Origin: UKL13-2 sp947085425
Lineage (GTDB): Bacteria; Pseudomonadota; Gammaproteobacteria; Burkholderiales; Usitatibacteraceae
Assembly: GCA_947085425.1 (NCBI GenBank)
Contig: CAMTWK010000019.1
Location: forward strand, 1 to 64,000
Direction: 5' to 3'
Length of the DNA: 64,000 nt
Part shown: positions 36,531 through 43,330 of the stretch, one piece after another
Position numbering within the stretch: position 1 is the stretch's first letter
Layout of the letters: every line of letters begins with the position of its first letter
Made by a program: the position numbers and the translations under genes
The notes under the pieces: model-generated
The model's database searches: none
Told to the model about the DNA's origin: nothing
Seen by the model: only the letters and a program-made list of their open reading frames with translations

Positions 36531-37340
36531 ATGACGAATATTCTGGATGAAATTTTGGCAACCAAGCGACGCGAGATTGTTGAGGCGAAACGCAATACGC
36601 CACTGGCGGTGTTATATGAAAAAATTGCCAAACTTCCTGCTACCAAGGATTTTGTTGGCGCAATAATCGCCAAGCGCCGGGAAAACATTCCGGCTGTTAT
36701 TGCTGAAATTAAAAAACAAAGCCCTTCGGCCGGGCAATTTCGTGCCGATGGTTTATTCGAGCCGGCGCGAATTGCCGCCAGTTATGAGGCCAACGGCGCG
36801 GCGTGTTTGTCTGTTTTGACCGACGCCCAATATTTTGGAGGATCGGCAGACGATGTACGAGCCGCACGTGCGTCCTGCGCCCTGCCCATTCTTCGCAAAG
36901 AATTCATTGTTGATCCTTATCAAATCGTCGAGGCACGGGCGATGGGTGCGGATGCCGTTTTGTTTATTGTTGATGCGCTACCCATCGAGCAGTTTTGCGA
37001 ATTGGAAAAATTAGCGGGCGCGCTTGGATTAGCGGTATTGGTGGAGTCACACACGGAAGCGCAAATTCAGCAGGCGCTCACCTTGGAAACCTCCTTGATC
37101 GGCATCAATAATCGCGACTTGACCCGTTTTGCCACCGATGTGCAGACGACCTTGAGGCTTCTGCCGCAGGTCGGCGCAGACCGAATCGTTGTCACTGAAA
37201 GTGGTATTGAGTCGACGCAAGCAATTGATTTGATGATAAAAAATGGCGTCACCACGTTTTTGGTGGGAGGCGCGCTCATGCAGGCGGTCGACCCTGGTGC
37301 CGCACTCAAAAGGCTTTTTCAGGATAAACGATTGGCTTAG
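36531..37340 (+). CDS. trpC: Indole-3-glycerol phosphate synthase
   Basis: A 269-residue TIM-barrel enzyme closing the indole ring. Conserved residues are in AEIKKQSPSAG (catalytic Lys/Ser), ACLSVLTDAQYFGGS, LRKEFIVDPYQI, IGINNRDLTRF and VTESGIES. It is not fused to TrpF, whose gene is not in the window (nor are trpB and trpA). It is the last gene of the trpE-ltaE-trpGDC group. Confidence 0.98.
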   Translation: MTNILDEILATKRREIVEAKRNTPLAVLYEKIAKLPATKDFVGAIIAKRRENIPAVIAEIKKQSPSAGQFRADGLFEPARIAASYEANGAACLSVLTDAQYFGGSADDVRAARASCALPILRKEFIVDPYQIVEARAMGADAVLFIVDALPIEQFCELEKLAGALGLAVLVESHTEAQIQQALTLETSLIGINNRDLTRFATDVQTTLRLLPQVGADRIVVTESGIESTQAIDLMIKNGVTTFLVGGALMQAVDPGAALKRLFQDKRLA

Positions 37341-37645
37341 GGAGTCTTCAGTAACGACCTTGAATCCAATTTGTCAGGATGTTGCGTGCATTTTTGATGT
37401 TGCATTCACGCAACATGCATGCAAGTGGCTGGTGTTTTTACCCTTATTCGCTTGAGGGAGGGGGGTATTTTTGGCAAAATGGCGATAGCTACTCGAAAAT
37501 CCCAGGCAAAAGTGTCGCCTGGTGGCAACTGAATTGATCATTTCGTTCGGTTTTGCTGCCGCAGTCCACACTGGCCAATCAGGTTTGAGTAATTGCACCA
37601 GATAGAAATCCAATAGCATTACCGTTAATCCAAAGGAGATTTTTG
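37341..37645. other. Intergenic region trpC - porin with a 10-bp inverted repeat
   Basis: No gene is seen in these 305 bp. A perfect 10-bp inverted repeat, ATGTTGCGTG (37379-37388) and CACGCAACAT (37407-37416), has an 18-nt spacer that itself repeats ATGTTGCAT. It may end the trp transcript or act in porin regulation. AAGGAG (about 37632-37637) is the porin ribosome-binding site. Confidence 0.5.
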
Positions 37646-38731
37646 ATGAACAAAAAATTGATCGCACTTGCAGTCGCTGCCGCTACCGTGGCTCCTGCTG
37701 CAATGGCGCAAACCGCCAATCCAGTGACGCTTTACGGCCGCATTTATGTCATGTTTGAGAACGTAAAAGCTGACGGCGGCACCGCTGCTCCAATCCCTAG
37801 CCGTAATCGCGTGAACAACAATGGCGCGTCGTTGCTTGGTGTACGTGGCACGGAAGATTTGGGTGGCGGCTTAAAGGCTTTCTTCCAACTCGAAACCGAA
37901 TTCCGTCCAGACCAAAATGACACAACCTTTGGTAACCGTAATAGCGGTGTTGGTTTGCAAGGTGGTTTTGGCTCGGTATTGCTGGGCCGTTGGGATACCC
38001 CGTTCAAACTTGCTTCGGCAAAGTACGATCCGTTTGGCGATACTACGCTTGCCGGTTTCACAGCAGTCATGGGTGACCGTGGAAACTTCAACCGTCGCGA
38101 CCAAAACGTGGCGCAGTGGTGGTCTCCTAATTGGTCAGGTGTTCAGGCTCGTGTGAGCTACACCGCCAATGAAGGCAGAACGTCAACCGTCAGCCCGGTT
38201 GTGACCTCGATGAATGCAACTTATGACAAGGGTCCGATTTCCCTGGCCTACGCGTACGAAAAGCATAAGGATATTTTCAAGAACTACACCGGTGCAGTTG
38301 GCAACGTTGCTGGTGCCAGCGAAAGAGGCATGACGTTGGGTGGTTCGATCACATTTGGTCCAATGCGCGCGGCGGCAGTAGTTCAGCGTTACAAGAAAAA
38401 CGGTGGCGGTGCCACTGTGACTTCGGATCAAAAAGCGCAAATGTTTAACTTGATGTATACGGCTGGCAAAAATCAGTTTGTATTCCAAATGCAACGTTCG
38501 AAAGATGGCGCGACCCGTGCAACATCTGCTGCAGCCGTTGCTGAGCCAGACTCAAAAGTGAATTCAGTTGGTTATTTCTACAACTTCTCACGTCGCACAT
38601 CGTTGATCGCGGTTTACAACCAAACCAAAAACAACAGTTTTGGCTTGGGTAACTTCGGTGCCAATACTTTGACTATCGCAGCGGATCAGGATCCACGCGG
38701 CTTCGCTGTTGGCTTCCGTCACACGTTCTAA
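37646..38731 (+). CDS. Outer-membrane porin (betaproteobacterial general porin)
   Basis: A 361-residue trimeric-porin-type beta-barrel. The signal peptide MNKKLIALAVAAATVAPAAMA is followed directly by the characteristic QTANPVTLYGRIYVMFE. The protein ends in FAVGFRHTF, with the C-terminal Phe required for barrel assembly. The internal LGVRGTEDLGGGLKAFFQLE is a standard porin block. ATG 37646 has a strong AAGGAG site. Pore selectivity cannot be deduced. Confidence 0.95.
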   Translation: MNKKLIALAVAAATVAPAAMAQTANPVTLYGRIYVMFENVKADGGTAAPIPSRNRVNNNGASLLGVRGTEDLGGGLKAFFQLETEFRPDQNDTTFGNRNSGVGLQGGFGSVLLGRWDTPFKLASAKYDPFGDTTLAGFTAVMGDRGNFNRRDQNVAQWWSPNWSGVQARVSYTANEGRTSTVSPVVTSMNATYDKGPISLAYAYEKHKDIFKNYTGAVGNVAGASERGMTLGGSITFGPMRAAAVVQRYKKNGGGATVTSDQKAQMFNLMYTAGKNQFVFQMQRSKDGATRATSAAAVAEPDSKVNSVGYFYNFSRRTSLIAVYNQTKNNSFGLGNFGANTLTIAADQDPRGFAVGFRHTF

Positions 38732-38763
38732 ATTTGACGGCAAGTTGATGCATGTTTTAAAGG

Positions 38764-38792
38764 ACGGGCACCTTCGGGTGCCCGTTTTATTT
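38764..38792 (+). terminator. Rho-independent terminator after the porin
   Basis: A 9-bp stem ACGGGCACC/GGTGCCCGT (38764-38772 with 38777-38785), a stable TTCG tetraloop and a T-rich tail TTTATTTT. Confidence 0.92.
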
Positions 38793-38801
38793 TAAGGTTG
38801 G

Positions 38802-39440
38802 ATGATGCATATTATTGATACATTGATTGGCCAAATCGATTCGGCGTTAAGGACGGTTTTTTCGGTGACACCCGCCGCTCGGATCATGCCTGTGCCGTTG
38901 GCAGACGCGGGTAGTTCTGGATTATTGGCACCGACTGTTGCGTCAAAAAGTGTGCGCCTGATGCGGGTAAACCATGTTGGCGAGGTTTGCGCCCAAGGGC
39001 TTTACCAGGGGCAGTTGTTGGTTGCCCGCCATCACAAAGTGAGGCAGGTCCTTGAAGCAGCAGCAAATGAAGAGCGTGATCATCTTGCCTGGTGCGCTAC
39101 GCGAATTGCCGAGCTTGGTGGGCATACCAGCGTTTTAAGTCCTATTTTTTATGCCGGTGCATGGGGGCTGGGTGTGATGTCCGGGCTGGCCGGGGACAAG
39201 TGGAGCATGGGATTCCTGGTTGAAACCGAACAACAGGTGGAGGCGCACCTTGCCTCCCATTTGGATCGGTTGCCTGTGGATGACCTCAGGAGCCGCGCGA
39301 TCGTTGAGCAAATGCGTATAGACGAAATCGTCCATGGTAACAGTGGAAAAGCGCATGGTGGAGTGCCATTGCCATTTCCAATCAAGATGGCCATGCGAAT
39401 GTCGTCAAAAATTATGACTGGATCAACCTATTGGGTTTAG
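38802..39440 (+). CDS. coq7: 2-polyprenyl-3-methyl-6-methoxy-1,4-benzoquinone monooxygenase (Coq7)
   Basis: A 212-residue di-iron hydroxylase for a late ring hydroxylation in ubiquinone synthesis, replacing the flavoprotein UbiF. The iron ligands are in NHVGEVCAQGLYQG, NEERDHLAWC, ETEQQVEAHL and QMRIDEIVHG (Glu and ExxH pairs). It works in the same pathway as the two UbiH-type genes at 25099-27458. ATG 38802 or 38805 can start it. It is convergent with the OsmC-like gene. Confidence 0.94.
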   Translation: MMHIIDTLIGQIDSALRTVFSVTPAARIMPVPLADAGSSGLLAPTVASKSVRLMRVNHVGEVCAQGLYQGQLLVARHHKVRQVLEAAANEERDHLAWCATRIAELGGHTSVLSPIFYAGAWGLGVMSGLAGDKWSMGFLVETEQQVEAHLASHLDRLPVDDLRSRAIVEQMRIDEIVHGNSGKAHGGVPLPFPIKMAMRMSSKIMTGSTYWV

Positions 39441-39503
39441 GCGCTATTGAGCTTCCGCTCCACGGCGGTTTAGGCGAAAAAATTGAATCGCCCGTGAATT
39501 TAA

Positions 39504-39923
39504 TTACAACGCCTCAATGATTTCAAAGTCATGGCTAATCGTCGCAGTTTTGGCCAGCATGGCAGAGGCGGAGCAGTAAATGTCCGCTGAGAGTTGAATC
39601 GCCCGACTGACCTTGGCAGGATCCAAGCCCTTGCCAGTGACCACAAAATGGAAATGAATGCGAGTAAACACTTTCGGGTCTGTTGTTGCCCTGTCTGCCT
39701 CCAGTTCGACATAACAGTCGTGAACCTGTTGCCTGGATTTTTTCAAAATGAGCACCACGTCAATCGCGCCGCACGCCCCGGTGCCTGCCAAGACGGTTTC
39801 GAGCGGTCGTGCCCCCCGATTTTCGCCGCCAACTTCTGGTGAGCCGTCCATTAAGATCGAATGTCCGGTTGCCGTTTTTGCTTCAAACGCCACATTGCCG
39901 AGCCAATTAATACGCATTTTCAT
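39504..39923 (-). CDS. OsmC/YhfA-family protein
   Basis: A 139-residue OsmC-like protein. The two conserved thiols are in GTGACGAIDVV and ADIYCSASAML, and ENRGARPLETVLAG is the family lead-in. OsmC/Ohr proteins reduce organic hydroperoxides, but the YhfA subgroup it resembles most has no proven substrate. It lies alone on the reverse strand, divergent from rplM. Confidence 0.88.
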   Translation of the reverse strand: MKMRINWLGNVAFEAKTATGHSILMDGSPEVGGENRGARPLETVLAGTGACGAIDVVLILKKSRQQVHDCYVELEADRATTDPKVFTRIHFHFVVTGKGLDPAKVSRAIQLSADIYCSASAMLAKTATISHDFEIIEAL

Positions 39924-40207
39924 GATTTCCCCAGAGCTTATGGCCAGTCACATAGTATAAACGGCTGAAAAATGAGTCGTATGAGGCAGGGTGGGCTTAT
40001 TGCTGCCTGAATCAATTTTCAACATCAAAGTTGACGGCAGGGTACTGAATACATTAGAATTTCATGTTCTGCTAATCGTTCGCCCCGAACCTGACGAATG
40101 AGTGTTTTTTTATTTGCATTTATCTGCGGCTTTGCAACAAAAGCGCGGGATCAAACAGCAAATTGAAGATGCTCAACAGCCGAAACCGAAATTTAAGTGA
40201 GCCTATT
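39924..40207. other. Divergent intergenic region OsmC-like / rplM
   Basis: No gene is seen in these 284 bp. The rplM promoter (40031-40060) leaves a leader of about 140 nt before the start codon, longer than needed for translation alone. No known r-protein leader fold was recognised. Confidence 0.45.
40031..40060 (+). promoter_or_regulatory. Predicted sigma-70 promoter of rplM-rpsI
   Basis: TTGACG (40031-40036), 18-bp spacer, TAGAAT (40055-40060). Confidence 0.6.
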
Positions 40208-40636
40208 ATGAAAACCTTTTCCGCCAAACCGCATGAAGTTGTACACGGTTGGTTTCACGTTGATGCAACCGACAAAGTGTTGGGTCGTCTCGCCTCTGAA
40301 GTCGCGTCGCGCTTGCGTGGCAAACACAAACCAGAATACACCCCGCACGTTGATACTGGTGACTTCATTGTTGTAACCAATGTTGAAAAACTGCGCGTTA
40401 CCGGCAATAAAGCAGAAGATAAAATTTATTACCGTCACACCGGTTACCCGGGCGGTATCTACGAAACAAACTTCAACAAGATGCAAGAAAAGCATCCTGA
40501 ACGCGTGCTTGAAAAAGCCGTTAAGGGCATGTTGCCAAAGGGCCCGTTGGGCTACGCAATGATCAAGAAATTAAAGGTCTATGCAGGCAACGCTCATCCG
40601 CATTCCGCGCAGCAGCCCAAAGAACTCACGATTTAA
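40208..40636 (+). CDS. rplM: 50S ribosomal protein L13
   Basis: A 142-residue L13, the same length as in E. coli. The start MKTFSAKPHEV at 40208 is the usual one; an in-frame ATG at 40163 adds an alien 15 residues. Conserved segments are WFHVDATDKVLGRLAS, GKHKPEYTPHVDTGDFIVVTN, YYRHTGYPGG and GMLPKGPLGYAMIKKLKVYAG. It forms the standard operon with rpsI. Confidence 0.99.
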   Translation: MKTFSAKPHEVVHGWFHVDATDKVLGRLASEVASRLRGKHKPEYTPHVDTGDFIVVTNVEKLRVTGNKAEDKIYYRHTGYPGGIYETNFNKMQEKHPERVLEKAVKGMLPKGPLGYAMIKKLKVYAGNAHPHSAQQPKELTI

Positions 40637-40647
40637 GGAACCCGAAA

Positions 40648-41040
40648 ATGGTCGGCAAATATCACTATGGAACGGGTCGTCGCAAGAGTGCGGTAGCTCG
40701 TGTATTTATTAAACTGGGCAAGGGTCAAATCGTTGTAAACGACAAAGCGCTTGATCTATATTTTTCACGTGAAACCGGTCGGATGATTGTTCGCCAACCG
40801 CTTGAGTTGACAGGTAACACAGAAAGTTTTGACATCATGGTCAATGTTTTTGGCGGTGGTGAATCTGGTCAGGCCGGGGCCGTGCGGCACGGCATTACCC
40901 GTGCGCTGATTGATTTCGACGCAACGCTAAAGCCACAGCTATCAAAAGCTGGATTTGTTACCCGTGATGCGCGTGAAGTTGAACGTAAAAAAGTCGGCTT
41001 CCACAAGGCGCGTCGTCGCAAGCAGTTCTCGAAACGCTAG
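40648..41040 (+). CDS. rpsI: 30S ribosomal protein S9
   Basis: A 130-residue S9, with the same length and ends as in E. coli. The opening YHYGTGRRKSAVARVF, the middle GGGESGQAGAVRHGITRALI and the tRNA-contacting tail RRRKQFSKR are intact. It is 11 bp downstream of rplM. Confidence 0.99.
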   Translation: MVGKYHYGTGRRKSAVARVFIKLGKGQIVVNDKALDLYFSRETGRMIVRQPLELTGNTESFDIMVNVFGGGESGQAGAVRHGITRALIDFDATLKPQLSKAGFVTRDAREVERKKVGFHKARRRKQFSKR

Positions 41041-41066
41041 AAATTGCGAATTGCGACTTCATCAAC

Positions 41067-41097
41067 AAAAAGCCGCCTTATGCGGCTTTTTGCACTT
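41067..41097 (+). terminator. Rho-independent terminator after rpsI
   Basis: A 10-bp stem AAAAAGCCGC/GCGGCTTTTT (41067-41076 with 41082-41091) with a 5-nt loop and a T-rich tail. Confidence 0.9.
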
Positions 41098-41139
41098 TTT
41101 GACCTTGAAGTTGTTGTTTGGCGACAAAATTACCTTGAA

Positions 41140-41163
41140 ATCACGGCAGTCCGAGGCCGTGAT
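41140..41163. other. 8-bp inverted repeat upstream of the DUF6776 gene
   Basis: ATCACGGC (41140-41147) and GCCGTGAT (41156-41163) with an 8-nt spacer. It lies about 85 bp before the next gene and could be an operator or an RNA hairpin. No protein can be assigned. Confidence 0.4.
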
Positions 41164-41247
41164 GCGCAAGTTTATCCTGTGTGGCCGGCCCTAAATGGGG
41201 CAGACTTGGGCCAAGAGCCATTTTTAATATAAATAACAAGCCTTTGA

Positions 41248-42018
41248 ATGCTTAGCGAAATGAAACTGCGCGGTTCCTGGCGAAAAATTCGCTCAAAAAT
41301 TGGTATTCGGTCTGACCGGGTGGCAATCCGGTCGCATGTGCCGTGGTACGTGAAATTTGGCGGCTACGGCATAGCCATGGGCATCGCCGGCGCAATTGCC
41401 TGGGTGATCGTAGATAACAGCTATCGCATTACCGGCTTTAGTCGCGACGAGGCAAAGGCGCAGATCGATGTGTTGGCGAATGAGAATGCCAAAATTAAGC
41501 TCAGCTACGAAGCGACCAAGTCCGCGTTGAATGATAAAGAGGGCAAACTAAAAGTCGAAACGGCTGCGCTTGCAGAGCTGACAAAAAATATGTCGCAATT
41601 GCAGGATGAAAATGCCAGCCTGAAAGAGGACTTGGGCTTTTTGCGAAACGTAATGTCAACCGGCAGTGTGCCGGACGGTTTGGCGATTCAAAATTTTAAA
41701 GTTGAGCCGGATGCATTACCCAATGAGTTTCGCTACCGGCTGCTGATTACGCAGGGTGGCCAGCGAAAGGTCGACTTTAAAGGCAAGGTTCAGGTTATTG
41801 CCAGGGTTCAATTGCCCGGTGAATCGTCACAAACGGTTCTAAGTTTTCCAAATGATGCGGAATTGCGTGCGGCAACAGCCGGAATTGAGTTTCGCTTTTA
41901 CCAAAAAATTGATGGCCGGTTTAGAATCCCGGAAGGTGCCCAAATAAAAAACGTACAGGTCAGAGTGTTGGGTTTGCCGGGGCACGATGTCCGTGCGCAG
42001 CGTAACATCAGTCTGTAG
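41248..42018 (+). CDS. DUF6776-family membrane protein with coiled coil
   Basis: A 256-residue protein. A basic cytoplasmic N-terminus (residues 1-35) is followed by one membrane helix (about 38-56), a coiled coil (about 68-130, heptad-like Leu/Glu/Lys pattern) and a C-terminal beta-rich domain. I associate this with DUF6776, a betaproteobacterial family often placed between rpsI and a bactofilin. Function is unknown. The next gene (bactofilin) starts 26 bp on, which suggests that the two act together at the envelope. The start lacks a clear ribosome-binding site; ATG 41260 is possible. Confidence 0.78.
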   Translation: MLSEMKLRGSWRKIRSKIGIRSDRVAIRSHVPWYVKFGGYGIAMGIAGAIAWVIVDNSYRITGFSRDEAKAQIDVLANENAKIKLSYEATKSALNDKEGKLKVETAALAELTKNMSQLQDENASLKEDLGFLRNVMSTGSVPDGLAIQNFKVEPDALPNEFRYRLLITQGGQRKVDFKGKVQVIARVQLPGESSQTVLSFPNDAELRAATAGIEFRFYQKIDGRFRIPEGAQIKNVQVRVLGLPGHDVRAQRNISL

Positions 42019-42044
42019 CAACACATTTTCGCGAGGAGTTGACC

Positions 42045-42452
42045 ATGTTTAGCAATAAGACCAACAAGGCAAGTCCGATAGATAGCTTGATCGGAGCGGG
42101 AACGGTGATTACCGGCGACGTGCAATTTACCGGAGGACTGAGAATTGACGGCACGGTAAAGGGTAATATTAAGGCAGTGGGGGATAAGCCGGGTACGTTG
42201 GTTTTATCCGAGCTGGCAAAAATTGAAGGCGAAATTGAGGTCGCGCATGTGGTTGTGAACGGATCGGTTGCCGGTCCGGTACGGGCGCGTGAATATCTTG
42301 AGCTGATGCCAAAAGCGCGAGTCACAGGAGATGTAACCTATAAAACGATCGAAATTCATGTTGGAGCGATTGTGATGGGTCGAATGGTGCACGACAGTGA
42401 GACGCGCAATTCCGAAAAAGTGATTGAATTTAAGCCGGCTTCCGGGTCATAG
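42045..42452 (+). CDS. Bactofilin (polymer-forming cytoskeletal protein)
   Basis: A 135-residue bactofilin-domain (DUF583) protein that self-assembles into filaments. The right-handed beta-helix repeats are visible: SLIGAGTVITGDVQFTGGLR, IDGTVKGNIKA, LSELAKIEGEIEVAHVVVNGSVAG and LMPKARVTGDVTY. Short unstructured tails flank them. ATG 42045 follows a GAGGAG site; a TTG at 42039 is disfavoured. Bactofilins recruit cell-wall or polar factors, and the adjacent membrane coiled-coil protein is a natural candidate partner. Confidence 0.93.
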   Translation: MFSNKTNKASPIDSLIGAGTVITGDVQFTGGLRIDGTVKGNIKAVGDKPGTLVLSELAKIEGEIEVAHVVVNGSVAGPVRAREYLELMPKARVTGDVTYKTIEIHVGAIVMGRMVHDSETRNSEKVIEFKPASGS

Positions 42453-42528
42453 AGTCTTGAATCGCGACCAACTGCTGCAAACTAGAGCATGATGTGGAAC
42501 TGAAGGCCAACGAAGTGAGGAAAACAAA

Positions 42529-42879
42529 ATGAATGATATGTCGATGATGCCCGCCCCGCTGTTATTTACTGACAATGCGGCTGACAAAGTTAAGGCTCTG
42601 ATCGAAGAAGAGGGTAATAACGACCTCAAGTTACGCGTGTTTGTGACCGGTGGTGGCTGTTCGGGCCTGCAATATGGCTTCACATTTGACGAAATTACCA
42701 ATGATGACGACACCATTATGGAAAAAAAGGGTGTGCAGTTACTGATCGATCCGATGAGTTACCAATACCTGATCGGCGCGGAAATTGATTATTCTGAAGG
42801 GCTTGAGGGCGCGCAGTTTGTGATTAAAAATCCGAATGCTTCGAGTACCTGCGGCTGTGGTTCGTCGTTTTCAGCTTAA
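42529..42879 (+). CDS. erpA: Iron-sulfur cluster insertion protein ErpA
   Basis: A 116-residue A-type Fe-S carrier delivering clusters to apoproteins such as IspG. The three cluster cysteines are C44 (GGGCSGLQYG), C108 and C110 (STCGCGSSF). The length and the C-terminal CGCGSSF fit ErpA rather than IscA. A good ribosome-binding site (GTGAGG) lies upstream, and a terminator follows. Confidence 0.96.
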   Translation: MNDMSMMPAPLLFTDNAADKVKALIEEEGNNDLKLRVFVTGGGCSGLQYGFTFDEITNDDDTIMEKKGVQLLIDPMSYQYLIGAEIDYSEGLEGAQFVIKNPNASSTCGCGSSFSA

Positions 42880-42902
42880 TCATCACGCGATAAATAATCA
42901 TG

Positions 42903-42930
42903 ACGGAGGCTTTGGCCTCCGTTTTTTATT
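42903..42930 (+). terminator. Rho-independent terminator after erpA
   Basis: An 8-bp stem ACGGAGGC/GCCTCCGT (42903-42910 with 42915-42922), loop TTTG and a run of six T. Confidence 0.93.
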
Positions 42931-42964
42931 GGGTCCCGCCGGCTGAAATCATTCGGCTCGTCAG

Positions 42965-43170
42965 TTTTTTGATTTCCCCGCCATAGTGTCGAAATGCCCG
43001 TCGCTCATGTCACCATCAGCTAAAATTGCCATCTGGATTCGCAGCTAATCAGGCCAATCAGCGGAATTTTTTGATTTCCCCGCCATAGTGTCGAAATGCC
43101 CGTCGCTCATGTCACCATCAGCTAAAATTGCCATCTGGATTCGCAGCTAATCAGGCCAATCAGCGGAATT
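42965..43170. repeat. Perfect 102-bp direct tandem duplication
   Basis: The block 42965-43066 is repeated base for base at 43067-43168, plus two bases of a third copy. Each copy begins with six T and ends GCGGAA. The identity of the copies points to a recent duplication. The period is a multiple of three, but no open frame of useful length runs through it on the forward strand. On the reverse strand each copy holds an ATG-initiated frame of 15-21 codons (start MSDGHFDTMAGKSK), probably not a gene. Confidence 0.95.
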
Positions 43171-43330
43171 GGGAGCCATTTCCGCATTTGGTCGCAATCT
43201 GCTTGGCCACATGCATTGCAGCCAATAGAGTCAGCGTGTCAAATTGCGCCCTGTTTATTAAAATTCACCTGGGCCGTAGATCACAATATTTAAATACCGA
43301 CAACATTCCCATCAGGAAGGGGCTTTGATT

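Larger units (their letters stand above)
42880..43330. other. Intergenic region erpA - metalloprotease
   Basis: These 451 bp hold the erpA terminator and the 102-bp tandem repeat, then about 160 bp with no recognised element except the AGGAAGGGG ribosome-binding site before 43331. I see no convincing gene. Confidence 0.5.

Noticed and set aside
43004..43170. Reverse-strand mini-frames beginning MSDGHFDTMAGKSK in both repeat copies
   Set aside because: Only 15-21 codons, with different ends in the two copies, and without a convincing ribosome-binding site. They follow from the duplication itself.
42965..43170. CRISPR array
   Set aside because: The repeat is a simple two-copy direct tandem duplication without spacers or cas genes.
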